From: Neodontobutis hainanensis
Taxonomy: Eukaryota > Chordata > Actinopteri > Gobiiformes > Odontobutidae
Assembly (NCBI GenBank): GCA_024349245.1
Contig: JALDNG010000742.1
Coordinates: forward strand, 1 to 64,000
Length of the DNA: 64,000 nt
Reading direction: 5' to 3'
Shown one piece after another: positions 19,745 to 30,904 of this stretch. The notes beneath the pieces are model-generated. The model was not told the origin of the DNA. It saw nothing but the letters and a program-made list of their open reading frames with translations, and made no database searches. Within the stretch, counting starts at the first letter, position 1; each line of letters opens with the position of its first letter. The position numbers and the translations under genes are program-made.

Positions 19745-22385
19745 TGTTTCAAAGTTCAAAGTTCAAAGTTTTCTTTATTGTCCCTCTTGGGAAATTAATT
19801 TCGCAGCATCATGCTCCTTAAAAACATACAACATAGAATTACACTTCAACAACTCAAGAGCAGGATCAACAATGGAAATCACTAATAAACCAAGATAAAA
19901 ATGTGCAAACTGGAATTAAAACATGAATAAATACATTGTGCAAACAAGCAATTATTGTTGTTCAAAATGATTACAAAGTGCTATGTGCCATTTAAGTGCC
20001 TCACAGCTGTCGGTAAAAACGACATATTTAATCTTTTAGTCCTACAGCCCAGAGCTCTGCAGCACCGGCCGGAGGGCAGCAGCTCAAATTCCCCTCTGAG
20101 GGGATGGTCTTGGGACTGCGCTATAGCACCAGCCTTCCTCTGCACCTGTCGGCTGTAAATGTCCTTCAGCTGAGCCTGACTCCTCCCGAAATCTTACTGG
20201 CCACTTTGACCAGACTTCCCAGTCTGTTTTTGTTGGTCAGGGAGAGGCTTCCAAACCAGGCAGCAATACTGAAGGATAAAACCGATTCAATAAAAGCACG
20301 ATAAAACAATGTCATCATTTCAGTGGATACGTTAAAACTGTTCATCTTCCTCAGGAAGTACAATCGTTGTTGGACTTTTTTAGAAACCGCATCCACCCAA
20401 GGCTCAAAACACAGTTTATTGTCCAGAATGACTCCGAGATATTTGTAGTTGTCGACCAGGTCAATGTCTGTGTTCTTGATGACAGTGGCACTGGGGCAAG
20501 GTGGTGATTTGCGAAAGTCTATTTTAATTTCTTTTGTTTTTAACACATTCATATGTAAAAATGAATGGTCACACCACTGAACAAAGTCATTAAGGACTGG
20601 CCCATGGTCCTGTTCATTCCCTCTGAGCAGGCTGATGGATAACAGAGTCATCTGCAAACTTTAAAATGTGTCTATCCTTGTACACACTGCGACACTGGTT
20701 TGTGTACAGAATGTACAAAAGAGGGGCGAGACAGCAGCCCTGGGGTGAACCAGTAGAGGAATAGAGCACATCAGATAAAATACCATTCACTCTAACACAC
20801 TGAGGTCTGTCTAATAAAAAGTCCAATATCCAACCAACCAAGTTAAGATCAAGGTTAAAATCAGCCATACGTCTCTCTGCCAGCAGGAATGGCTGAATGG
20901 TGTTAAAAGCAGAAGTAAAATCAACAAATAAAAGTCTGGCATGTGTCTTGGCTCCATCCAGATGTTTAAGAATAAAGTGCAACAGTGTGATGACAGCATC
21001 CTCCACTCCTTTCTCGGACCTGTAAGCAAACTGCAATGGGTCTAGCTGTTCCCTGACCTGAGGTAGCACCATGTCTTTAATGATTTTTTCAAAAGTTTTC
21101 ATAACCAAGGAGGTCAGAGCAACTGGTCTAAAATCATTCAAGGCTTTAGGAGTGTTGCACTTCGCCAAGGGCACAATGACTGAGTGCTTCCAAATTTTGG
21201 GGACCTTCTGTTGTAGTAAAGACAGATTAAAAATATGTTGGAAGATGCCACAAAGTTGGTAAGCACACTTTTTTAATGACTGTCCACAGATGTTGTCTGG
21301 CCCTGGGCTTTTGGGTTTGGTGTGGCAGAACAATTTAGCCACAGTGTTTACCTCAATAGACACTGATGGAGAGGCTCGAGTCATTGCCCTGATGTCGGCA
21401 ATCTTATCATTAAAATCCACTGTGTTGAACCGTGTATAAAATACATTTAGTTCATCTGCCAAGTCTTTGTCAGAATTAAAACCATCAAGTGCAACTCTGC
21501 TGACTTTATCATGTGACCCAATCATTGTTTTCATACCATTCCAGGTTCTTTTTAAGTTGTTACTTCTTAGTTCAGCCTCAATCTTATCCTTATATCTCAA
21601 TTTGGCTTTTTAATTTCAGCCCTGATCTCCCTTCTCACAACCCTTTCGGCATTCACATCACCTTCGTTAAATACACTTTTCCTTTTGATAAGCAGATCTT
21701 TCATGTCCTTGAAATCCATGGTTTGTCATTAGGATAAACCTTGACATCCCTGTTTGGGAGAACTAAGTCTTTACAGAAGGAGATGTAATTGCAGACAACA
21801 TCAGTCAGTTCATCTATGTCAGAACAAGAGTTCTGAAACACTGTCCAGTCTGTGCACTCGAAGCAGCCCTGCAGCGCCAGAGAGCTGTCCTCAGTCCACA
21901 CCTTTACCTGTTTCCTAACAGGCTTTTCCCTCCTCAGCACCGAGGTGTAGGCGGGCAGAAGGTGGACTGTGTTGTGGTCAGAGGAGCCCAGTGCAGGTCC
22001 TGCCTTCGAGATATAAGCCCCTTTAATGGAGCCGTAGCACAGGTCCAGGGTTTTATTGTGACGTGTTGGACAGTTGACATACTGATAAAAACTGTTCAGG
22101 GTTTTCTTTAAATTACAGTGGATAAAATCGCTGAGTATAAAATTGGGAGCAGCAGGTGAGATTGGCTGAAGCTTATTTATAGTTTTAAAAACAATATTAG
22201 CTGCAGACTTAGCATCAGCCTTAGGGTGGATATAAATAACAGTCACAAATATCTGGGGAACTCTCTCGGAGGTAAAACGGCCTTAAAGACACGGACAGGA
22301 GTTCAGTGAGAACTCTTTACGCACGATGATGATGGAGGCAGGGTTCTGTCTGAGGCGCTGTCTCATGGAAAACTGCTAAACTCTG
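19745..22385 (-). mobile_element. Rex1/CR1-like LINE, 5' truncated and frameshifted
   Basis: Minus strand, read right to left. The C-terminal half of an AP-type endonuclease (22,250-21,700) has NFILSDFIHCNLKKT and ALGSSDHNTVHLL, where SDHN is the active-site motif. Then comes reverse transcriptase (21,600-20,614) with KSPGPDNICG, LNDFRPVALTSLVMK, LLFVDFTSAFNTIQP, TGSPQGCCLAPLL and FADDSV. The C-terminal domain follows (20,657-20,166) with DNYKYLGVILDNKL. The end near 19,745-19,800 is a non-coding tail finishing in a short tandem repeat of AAAGTTC units, as in Rex1/CR1 relatives. The ORF is broken at about 21,650 and 20,630. LINEs copy themselves by target-primed reverse transcription. This copy lacks its 5' end and is dead. 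Confidence 0.85.
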
Positions 22386-23382
22386 AGGTATTGAGGGATT
22401 TGCCTGCATACTTGGCCCACCTTCCTGATTTGCAGCGTGAGAATTTAATTGATTTGTTAAATGAGACAAAGTCACTGTTTTCTGATGTACCTTCGAAGAC
22501 CAGAATATTAATGCATGACATTGTTGTTGGTGACACTGTGCCGATAAAACAACACCCTTATCGAGTCAGTCCTGATAAACGTTCCCGCCTTAAGCGCAGG
22601 TTGAGTATATGGTAGCTCGTGGTATTGCAGAGTTCAGTTATAGTCCTTGGAGCTCTCCTGTTTTGCTTGCGTTAAAATCTAATGGTGAAGATCGTTTTGC
22701 ACGGACTACAGGAAAGTAAATAATGTTACGAAGCAGGACTGTTTTCCATTGCGTCGCATTGAGGACTGTGTGGATCGAGTGGGTGGGGCTACGTTTGTGT
22801 CCAAGTTCTGTTCTGTTGAAAGGTTACTGGCAGGTGCCGCCACTGAGCGTGCAAAACAACTCTCAGCCTGTGTAACCCCAGATAATTTTTTCAATACAAT
22901 GTTATGTCATTTGGCATGTGAAATGCACCGCAACATTTCAGCGGTTGATTAGGATTATACTGTCGGGTCTGTCATTTTGTGAGGCTTACTTGGACGACTT
23001 GGTAGTTTGTACCGATTCCTGGGTGGAGCATATTTAACACCTTCGGGTGTTATTGGGTTGTCTTCAAGAGGCAAACTTAACAGTGAACTTATCAAAGTGT
23101 GTATTTGCCCAAGCAACTGTGACTTACTTAGGTAAAGTGGTTTGTTGGTGGTTGTGTGCGCCGGTGCAGGCCAAGGTGGAGAGTATTGTCTCGTTTCCTA
23201 TTCCAATTAGTCGCACCGAGCCGACGTTACTTAGCCATGGTTGGTTATTACAGGGTCTTTGTAGGAATTTTTCTGCTGTTGCCTCTCCTTTAACTGACCT
23301 TTTAAATCCTAAGAGAACTTTTGTGTGGACTGTTCGTTGTCAAACAGCCTTTGAGCAAACTAGCAAACATCAGAGTATATAG
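22375..23382 (+). mobile_element. Ty3/Gypsy pol fragment (reverse transcriptase)
   Basis: Plus-strand pieces in three frames. LPDLQRENLIDLLNETKSLF ... IKQHPYRVSPDKRS is the linker and N-terminus of RT. ARGIAEFSYSPWSSPVLLA follows, then RRIEDCVDRVGGATFVSKF. YLDDLVV near 22,990 is the RT active-site motif (Y-x-D-D). NLTVNLSKCVFAQATVTYLG leads into the RT connection. There are several frameshifts and at least two stops. Protease, RNase H and integrase are absent. The left edge meets the LINE end head to head at about 22,380. Confidence 0.8.
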
Positions 23383-23389
23383 GTCACCT

Positions 23390-23825
23390 GGGAGGCTCTC
23401 GCTGGGTCGCCCGCCTCAGCTGTTCCGGTGACAACGCTGCGCAGCCGGCTTGCTCCATGCCTCTGCAGTCCTTGTTAGCCTAGCCTTGTTTTTGTTTGGC
23501 CTGATGGGACAGGCTGTCTGAGTTATCGTTCTTTATTTTGTTCAGGTTAGTAATGAGGGGTTGTGTTGTGTAGGGTGGTAGAGGAGTTGGCACCGGCTTC
23601 TACGGCCCTGTACAGGGTTGGCCGGCTCACCAGGTCCTCCTTTCTTTTGTTACTTTCCTGTTTTATTTTTTCAGGCACGGGAGGGTTTTTGGATTCTCTT
23701 TTATTTACATAAAAGAGAGAAAAACATTAGGTCTAAAACTAAATGAATAAAAACTATTTTTGAAATGAACTGTTTTGCCTCCTGTGTCCTCTTTTAAATA
23801 TGTTCGACTCTTTTGGGCCGTAACA
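23390..23825 (+). mobile_element. Probable Gypsy 3' LTR remnant
   Basis: Follows the pol fragment and ends ...GGGCCGTAACA, the same terminal hexamer (GTAACA) as the LTR at 32,413-32,987. It has the same general order (GAGGAGTT..., GGCTCAC, TTTTGTT) but is clearly diverged. A matching TGTTAC start was not found, so the left edge is approximate. An AATAAA-type signal lies near 23,745. Confidence 0.5.
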
Positions 23826-23867
23826 GTATTCCTTACTTTATTTTAATTTTAGGAATAATATATCAAG

Positions 23868-24115
23868 AACAGAGAAGGGCGGCTCGCACCATCGACCCTC
23901 CAGTTGGTGGACAACCCCCTCTCTCTAATAATTATGTCTTATACAGTACCAGTTCTCCCAGTGTGGGAGGAATAAAGCATATATTCACTTAAACGTCAAA
24001 ACAAGTACAAGGCGTACTTTGGAGGAAATCCTAATCTCAGATTAGTTTTTGTACAAGCTTTAGTCACTTCTTTTGTAGGTTGACTGTATTTGTTTCTGTT
24101 TTCAATGTTAATAAA
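23868..24115 (-). repeat. SINE-like direct repeat, right copy
   Basis: Partner of 19,431-19,660; it shares the CACCATCGACCCTCCAGTTG head and the GTACCAGTTCTCCCAGTGTG body. The body is better preserved here. Confidence 0.7.
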
Positions 24116-24207
24116 AATCCCACATAGCATTTCTTGCGTTATCTAATATTGTTTTTTTTTTAAATCACACACAGACACACCCTACTAATTTAAAAATCTG
24201 CTCTAGT

Positions 24208-25950
24208 TTAAGCTGTAAAATATTGGCGTTGTTGTTGCCAAATCAAAGATGAAGTCAGTCGAGTCCGAGTCGTCCGAGTCCGGTTGGGGATGGAAGTAGC
24301 GAGTAAAGCGACTGGGGAAGGACGCCCAGCAGAGGTCGATGGAGTAGGATCGTCTGTGCTTTCTTCGGGCTGGTCCGAACGTGGCCTCTTGGAGGAAGGC
24401 ACCTCAGCGCCCTCTTCATCCAAGAACCGTTTGGTGGATCCGCTGGGGGCCGAGGAGGAAGAAGGAGGAGTTGGAGGACGGAAAACATGTTCAAGCATGC
24501 TCTGGAGAGGGATGAACGCCGAGGACTCTCTGCCGGTTGCTGAAGAACGGAGCCAGAGGCCGACTCACCTGTTCTTCAGCTTCAGCAGGAGGGTCTCTCT
24601 GGCGCCAGCCATCCCAAAACTCCTCCGGAGGAAACTGCTGGTCATCTTCTTGCTCCTCTTCATCATCCTCTTCATTATCAGAAAGGCTCTCGTAACCAGA
24701 GTCAATTTCATCATAATCATCATCCCAATCTTCCTCCCAATCTTCCTCCTCTTCATCAGATGGTTCAGGTGAAGAGGAGGAGGTGGAAGAAGAAACAGAC
24801 CCTTCTTCCTCCTCCTCTTCATGAGCTGGTTGGAGTGCCTCGTACTCACCTACGCCTTCCTCATCCGAGGAGATATAGATAGGATTGTCCGCAGAACCGG
24901 CAGGACCCAGACCTTCAATGGAGAATAAAATAATATAGTCTTTGTTTTATTAAAACATCAAAGACCAGAAACATACAAACTAATTAGCACAGGTTTAATA
25001 TTTCATCAGCTGGTTGGAGTGCCTCGTACTCACCACGTCTTCCTCGTCCGAGGAGATGTGGATAGGATTGTCCGCAGAACCGGCAGGACCCAGACCTTCA
25101 ATGGAGAATAAAATAATATAGTCTTTGTTTTATTAAAACATCAAAGACCAGAAACATACAAACTAATTAGCACAGGTTTAATACTTCAACTGTCATGTCT
25201 GTCTTATTATACTTCAACCATTTAAACTGTCTAAGTTACACTTTTATTAAAATGCAGCTGTTATATGTGACTAACTTTATTTGGAAGTGGAAAGTGTAAT
25301 TCAAAATAGACTGATTGTTGGATTATATTTTGTTTTCTCTTTCATTGTACAGTAGGCTGCAGTAGGCAACAATGCCACAGTTAATCTATTTCTTTTAAAA
25401 TAAATTGATTGACTCTGTAACACAACATTTGCAGTTTTAGGTTTAACTTTCCCGTTGTTAGTGTTCAACAGATACACAGGTATGCACCTGCCATCTACTG
25501 ACAGTTAAACACGGACAAGTACTGTCTCCATGGAGATGAACATTTTTAATGGATTCCAATTTAGAACGTTAACTCCGCGCCATTTTTATCCAAGAGTTTC
25601 ACTGCAACATTTGTGAAATTTGAAACTAAAACTCAATAATTTACTGACATATTCTCTGGTAAAATTAAAGTGTGCATTACTCACTACAGATTGAATCTAC
25701 TTTTAGCGTTACTACATATTTAAATCATCGAGTAAATGTCAGTTTATAACAAAACTATATTTTTCTTAAATTGACCATTTTAGCTTTGGTAGCTACTCCC
25801 ACCCAAACGGTTATCATAATAAACATCAAACACGTTATATGGACAGAAAATATTATAAATACTATCCTAATGCAGTCTTAATTGATTAAACAGTTATCTT
25901 ACCTTCAGAAAAGAAATCCAAGATGACCGGAGGTCAAAAGCATGTGCCAT
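24208..25950 (-). CDS. Acidic serine-rich small protein gene, minus strand
   Basis: Proposed transcript, right to left. The first coding exon (25,903-25,950) reads MAHAFDLRSSWISFLK and ends at a GTAAGAT donor. Next is an exon with GSADNPIYISSDEE (24,860-24,916), duplicated at ~25,040-25,097. A long acidic segment follows (EPSDEEEEDWEEDWDDDYDE, then SGYESLSDNEEDD and PPEEFWDGWRQRD), ending at CAG|GTGAGT near 24,568. The final exon (24,208-24,503) reads SMLEHVFRPPTPPSSSS and onward through a KRFLDEEG...SSKRPRSD basic patch to a stop. The last two exons join in phase. The first to second join is out of phase as written, so either an indel or a missed exon exists. The protein looks disordered, nuclear and acidic, like a transcriptional activator. 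That is inference; no family is recognised. Confidence 0.5.
24824..25195 (-). repeat. Two-unit ~180-bp tandem duplication containing an exon
   Basis: The block GCTGGTTGGAGTGCCTCGTA ... AGCACAGGTTTAAT occurs twice back to back (24,824-25,007 and 25,008-25,195) with only a few differences. Each unit carries the GSADNPI(Y/H)ISSDEE exon, its acceptor (CCATTGAAG) and a GTGAGTAC donor-like site. The result is a potential duplicated or mutually exclusive exon. Confidence 0.85.
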
Positions 25951-26104
25951 TTCTGAGGATCTGGCAAACCTTAAACATATGATAATACCAAAATATTAAA
26001 ATATGTTTATTTTTGCAAAGAGAAGATTATACTGTGGTATGCAGCGTCGGTTTTCTAGGAAAAGTCAATCTGAAACTCAGTTCAGCAACGCACTGGACAA
26101 GCCA

Positions 26105-26175
26105 AGTGAGAAGTGAAAAATTCTAACTGGAGCCCTCTTATATAGCCCCACCGGACCTTCTGTTTCCATGGCACT
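26105..26175 (-). promoter_or_regulatory. TATA-box promoter for the acidic-protein gene
   Basis: On the minus strand GGGGCTATATAAGAGGGC places TATATAAG at 26,137-26,144. A transcription start is therefore expected near 26,110, about 160 bases before the proposed ATG at 25,950. A CRE-like GACGTCA lies just upstream at about 26,183. The box is close to consensus and is the clearest promoter in the window. Confidence 0.6.
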
Positions 26176-26589
26176 GACGCACGACGTCAAGCTAGCTTAG
26201 GCTAAAAGCATCAATAATCGATTAATACCAGTTTAGTGCTTTAAAGACTCAGCTGCTTAGGACTCTTGTCTTCTTATTGGGTCTCTAGGACCTGGAGAGC
26301 TTTTTTAAAGGTAAAATTTCATTAAACTGTCTTAAATGACGCCTAGAGTTATAATGCAGTCATGAAGATGCACGTTTTGGCAGACCTTAGCATGAACAGA
26401 CAAGTATTATCAAAGATAATAATAAGGTTAGCAAACGCTTTATGCACTTCACTGCCATAAAGATAAATCATTCATTTAGATCAATTTAAATGTAAAAATC
26501 CGTCTAAATAGCGTGTTCATCTAATGCTTTGTGAAAGCATATTGTGTAAAATAGGCTACTCTTTACTTTCCAGAGCCTCTTTGTTTTAA

Positions 26590-26700
26590 TGGCCTGCATA
26601 CAGGAGTGGGGCAGGGCTGTTCAGAACGGCTGGTCTTGAGGCATGTTCCATATTTGCTGTTGTTTGACCTGGAAAATCTGCCATCAGGTAAGAGTTTTAC
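26590..26700 (+). other. Exon-like ORF before a GTAAGAG donor
   Basis: An open plus-strand stretch reads VGQGCSERLVLRHVPYLLLF and DLENLPS before CAG|GTAAGAG at about 26,687. No upstream acceptor or family is recognised. It lies beside the GGACTTG repeat. Confidence 0.2.
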
Positions 26701-26744
26701 ACTTCATACAATAACTTTTAATAATGTTAGCATTGTGCTGTTTG

Positions 26745-26975
26745 TGTACTCTAGTCCTGGACTTGGACTTGCTTTTTTATGGCTCTGACTCAAACTTGGA
26801 CTCGTTTATTCTCAGACATAAGGACTCGGACTTGAACACAAAGGACTCGCAAGTCATGCACATCGACAGCACAAGCACTGGACCCTTGGACTTGGACTTG
26901 GACTTAAACACTGAGGACTTGAAAGTGACTTGGACTCGAAAACTGGAGACTCGACTACAACACTGGGACATGCTG
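26745..26975. repeat. GGACTTG/GGACTCG imperfect tandem repeat
   Basis: Runs of GGACTTGGACTTG, GGACTCG and GACTTGAACAC over 230 bases. A related, shorter block is at 32,290-32,412. It contains the intact sequence AAGGACTCGCAAGTCATGCA, which equals the empty form of the Gypsy LTR target at 15,989 and 32,412. Confidence 0.8.
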
Positions 26976-27189
26976 TTAATGTGAGCAGGAGAGTCTGTGG
27001 TGCTCCCATTGGCTGTAAGTTGTACTTGTTCCTGCAACAAGACAATGTGCATATTTTATTACATGAGGGAGACTTGAAAATATTTGACAGACTCATTCTA
27101 TGTGTTTTATTTCACTACCTTTAAAGGGTCTTGGCAAAACATCTCACACGGCGTTGCCACAGGACAGTGGTCAGGTGAAGTGAAGGTAA

Positions 27190-27778
27190 GTACCTATCAG
27201 AGAAATATTCAGCTGTTCGTCCAGTGGTTCACAAAGTAACTTGTTAGCAGCAAGCTAAAGTCTAATTTTACAAGGCGTTTCAATGAAGCCCCAAACAAGT
27301 GTCTTTAGTCATTAATATGAGTTTATTAAGTGAGCTTTGATTAAGAGCCGCTGTTGGAAAATCTAATGGAGTGGTGAAAAGAAAAGCATCACTGTATGAA
27401 GATAAACAATAAACCTGAAGCATGAAGTGCTGAAAAACTATTTTATTTGAATATAAGTTCTATGTTATGTTAAAAACACACGTCATTTTTAAAGCCAAGC
27501 TGTAATGTTGAGTGAAAAATCTACTGATGTCTCAAAGAGAGGTGAGTTTGTATATTGTGACAAAACTGTAACATATATAACCGAATACTAATTCCATATG
27601 ATTAGGTTTTATTTCTTATTGAGTTCTAAAGATTTTTATGAGAACATTTAAAACAGCATATATTTTATTCATATATTTTTTTTTATGTAAATCCAACAGA
27701 CTTTTTTTTAGTAAAGGAAAAGTTGGGTACAATAATAAGCATTTGAAGATACAGGTGTGAATTTCAATAAATAAATAA
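27190..27778. other. AT-rich DNA without recognised features
   Basis: No ORF, repeat or RNA gene could be supported. The stretch ends where module copy D begins, at an A-rich junction (AATAAATAAATAAAAA). Confidence 0.5.
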
Positions 27779-27940
27779 AAACCTTTGTGTTTTTGAATAG
27801 GTCAGGTGTAAAATTAAGATAAGTTGTGTTTAGCTCATTTTAATTTTCAGATTTAGTACATAAGCCTTTGACACGTTGTTTCAGGTGGGGAGAATGCAGT
27901 CGGTGAGAGTTGGTGAGAGTAGAAATTGTGAGACGAGAAC

Positions 27941-28555
27941 ATGAGCGCTAAGCCGTTGTGCCGCCTGCTGCAGACTCTGACTCCAGGGGAGAACATTTAC
28001 TTTCTGACAAGTAAGTCTTAGTTATATTGAGTCTATGCTTGTCATTTGAAATGTGCTATATAAATAAACTGTATTATTCTTGTTATTGTTATGAAATAAG
28101 GGAGAGTGAGAATAGCAGCCAGAGTGAAGGTGCCAGTGGAGCTGAGGGTTTTTCCGGCCGTGCTGCTGTTTCAGTTTTTAACACAGGAGGATGGAGAGGA
28201 GAGGAGTCAGGTTTGGGAGAAGAGAAATGTGGGTGAGAGGCGGAGGCCCAGGAGAGGCCGAGGAAGAGATTATAGCTACGGGCCAATCACTGAAGATGAG
28301 GACTGGAAGTTCATCAGGAGTGGATAAAACCTTTTGATGAACTCACTGGCACACACAATTTTTGGAACCTTGTTACAATTAAAGACTAACCGTTATGCTC
28401 ATCGGGTTTTATCCTCAAAACAGCTGAAGCCACAGTCCAGGTTTTATAAGCGGTACATTGTATGTGTATCTGAAATGAAGGCTTTCCTGGCTTTGCATCT
28501 GTCTATGGGGCTTGTCGAGAAGCCCGAGACTGAAGATTATTGCACACAACAATGA
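27941..28555 (+). pseudogene. piggyBac-like transposase N-terminal remnant (copy D)
   Basis: Same organisation as 13,314-13,915: first exon MSAKPLCRLLQTLTPGENIY with a GTAAGT donor, a short intron with an L2-like tail, an acidic stretch, an RG-rich patch, then FGTLLQLKTNRYAHRVL and CVSEMKAFLALHLSMGLVEK in the 28,334-28,555 frame. The exon 1 sequence keeps three bases (TPGE versus TQE) lost in copy A. The frames before and after the TNRYA motif are out of register, so it is inactive. The catalytic domain is missing. Confidence 0.6.
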
Positions 28556-29340
28556 TTGTGTTTGTGCCCCTGGGCCAATGAAGGACTCAGAGCTGGAGCC
28601 TGGCCCGAGGTAAGACCTCCAGCACCAGGCTGCACCGCCTCTGCTACTCTCCCCAGCCTCTGGCCTCTCAGTCCGGCTACACGGGCCCGGTACAGCCCTG
28701 GTTCTCCTTAAAAAAAAAAATTACATTTTCTTCCCATGGCACCCCATGCACATGTAACTCCTTCTAGGAACGAGGAGGTCAAGCCGTAACCTGGCCCTGG
28801 GCTCAACACTGTGGGTTTTTATTTTATTTTAGCCAAAAAAGCTTGAATCAAGCACTGACTTTTACTCCATCCAAGAGGGTCAATAGACGGCTGTGCATTG
28901 CAACAACGCACCATCAGTAGTCCTTTAACAAACCTGTTGACTCTTTTAGCCAAACTAACCTCGTTTGCCTCTTAACATTTGTTCTAGTGAAAAGACTGGA
29001 CAAAACTAATGTGTGAAGAGAACTCCTTTCCCTCTGTCTCTGGTGGGACTGCTCTGTGCTCTGCTGCGTTTTCTCTCGCTAGTGGATATATATACAGCCA
29101 GCTCCACTTGACTTAATCAGTTTCTGACCAGCTCCGCTTGACTACTAAACTAACGATATCATTTTCACAATATGGTCTGTAACCTGCTCCGCTATGTCAG
29201 TTCTAGACTCTGAAGGGTTACCGATGATAAAGCCTGCCTCTAAGGCTCTGATCAGAGGGAGAGAGAGAAAAGAGACAAAACGCTGGTTCCGTGGTTTCTC
29301 TTTCTCAAAGCTTTATTTTTGGGATAACACAGTTTATACA

Positions 29341-30585
29341 CAGGTGCTGGTCATATAATTTAGAAAAATCTTAAAAAGTTGGTTTATTTTACTAATTCCA
29401 TTAAAAAGGGGAACTTGTATATTATTCATTACACACAGACTGATATATTTCAAAGTGTAATAATTTAAATGTTGATGATTATAATAAAATCCCAAATTCA
29501 GTATCTCAGAAAATTTGAATATTACTTATGACCAATACAAAGGAAAGATGTTTAGAAATCTTGGCCAACTGAAAAGTATGAACATGAAAAGTATGATCAT
29601 GTATAGCACTCAATACTTAGTTAGGGCTCTTTTTGCCTGAATTACTGCAGCAATGCGGCGTGGCATGGAGTCGATCAGTCTGTGGCACTGTTTAGGTTGC
29701 TCTGATAGTGGCCTTCAGCTCTTCTGCATATTGCCTCATCCTTTTCACAATACCCTTCTCTCTGGGGATAAGGTGAGGCGAGTTTGCTGGCCAAGTTAGA
29801 ACAGGGATACCATGGTCCTTAAACCAGGTACTGGTTGCTTTGGCACTTGGTGCAGGTGCCGAGAAATCTGCATCTCAAAAAGTTGGTCAGCAGCCAGAAG
29901 CATGAAGTGCTCTAAAACCTCCTGGAATACGGCTGCGTTGACCTTGTACCTCAGAAAACACAGTGGACCAACACCAGCAGATGACATGGCTCCAAAGCAT
30001 CACTGACTGTGGAAACTTTACACTGGACCTCAAGCAACGTGGATTGTGTGTCTCTCCTCTCTTCCTCCAGACTCTGGGACCCTGATTTCCAAAGGAAATG
30101 CAAAATTTACTTTTGTCAGAGAACATAACTTTGGACCACTCAGCAGCAGTCCCAGGCGAGATGCTTCTGAAGCTGTCTGTTGTTCAAGAGTGGCTTGACA
30201 CAAGGAAAGCGAAGCTGAAACCCATGTCTTGAATACGTCTGTGCGCAGTGGTTCTTGAAGCACTGACTCCAGCTGCAGTCCACTCTTTCTGAATCTCCCT
30301 CACGTTTTTGAATGGGTTTTGTGTCACAATCCTCTCCAGGTGCGGTTATCCCTATTGCTTGTTCACTTTTTGGGTTTATTAGCTGATTAGAGTGTGGCAC
30401 CAGGGCTCTTCAATATTGAACCTTTTCACAATATTTAAATTTTCTGAGATACTGAATTTGGGATTTTCCTTGGTTAAAGAAAAGTGTTTAATGAATAAAT
30501 ATAATATGCAAGTTTCACTTTTTGAATGGAATTAGTGAAATAAATCAACATTTTGATGATTTTCTAATTATATGACCAGCACCTG
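29341..30585 (-). mobile_element. Tc1-like transposon with both ends
   Basis: The terminal inverted repeats are CAGGTGCTGGTCATATAATT (left) and its complement at 30,566-30,585. They continue with matching ATTTATTT(C/T)ACTAATTCCATT inner parts, giving about 75-base imperfect TIRs. The length of ~1.25 kb is normal for Tc1. The minus-strand transposase is broken into pieces: an N-terminal REIQKEWTAAGVSA-like region near 30,260, FCISFGNQGPRVWRKRGET near 30,090, LRYKVNAAVFQEVLEHFMLL near 29,930, and CQQTRLTLSPERRVL-frame debris below. Several frameshifts and the loss of a clean DDE triad make it non-autonomous at best. A TA flanks the right end. Confidence 0.85.
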
Positions 30586-30589
30586 TAAT

Positions 30590-30900
30590 TTAATGTGCTC
30601 ATATTTTCATGTGCCCATATGCGCCCTTAGTGTGTATGCATGTGGAGTGAGGGGGCTAGGAGGAATGAGACAGGAAGTAGTGGAAGTTGTACCTGTGATG
30701 CATTCCTTCCCAGTTCTACCTTTCCCATTAAAGACCTGGTGGTGGTCGAGGAAACGCGGAGATCTCCTACAGATTGGAGCTTGAAATGGGGAAGGTGTGC
30801 ACATATTTTGTAAGCCAGTATAGAGAGCATTTTGCAGTATTTTATGACACATTTCAGCTTGAAGAGTATTAGACCAAAATCATATGCAGACAAGATAGTG
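30590..30900. other. Non-coding spacer
   Basis: Contains overlapping short frames in both directions, none with domain similarity or splice support. No repeat recognised. Confidence 0.4.
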
Positions 30901-30904
30901 AAGA

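Larger units (their letters stand above)
27779..30585. repeat. Module copy D (piggyBac remnant plus Tc1-like element)
   Basis: Collinear with 13,147-15,334 from CCTTTGTGTTTTTGAATAGG onwards, nearly identical, and extending further through the whole Tc1-like element. Its left edge is a simple A-rich junction. It carries about 135 extra bases at 29,062-29,196. Confidence 0.9.

Noticed and set aside
24284..24772. 162-codon plus-strand ORF
   Set aside because: It is the complement of the acidic minus-strand gene; its hydrophobic run is antisense to the glutamate/aspartate codons.
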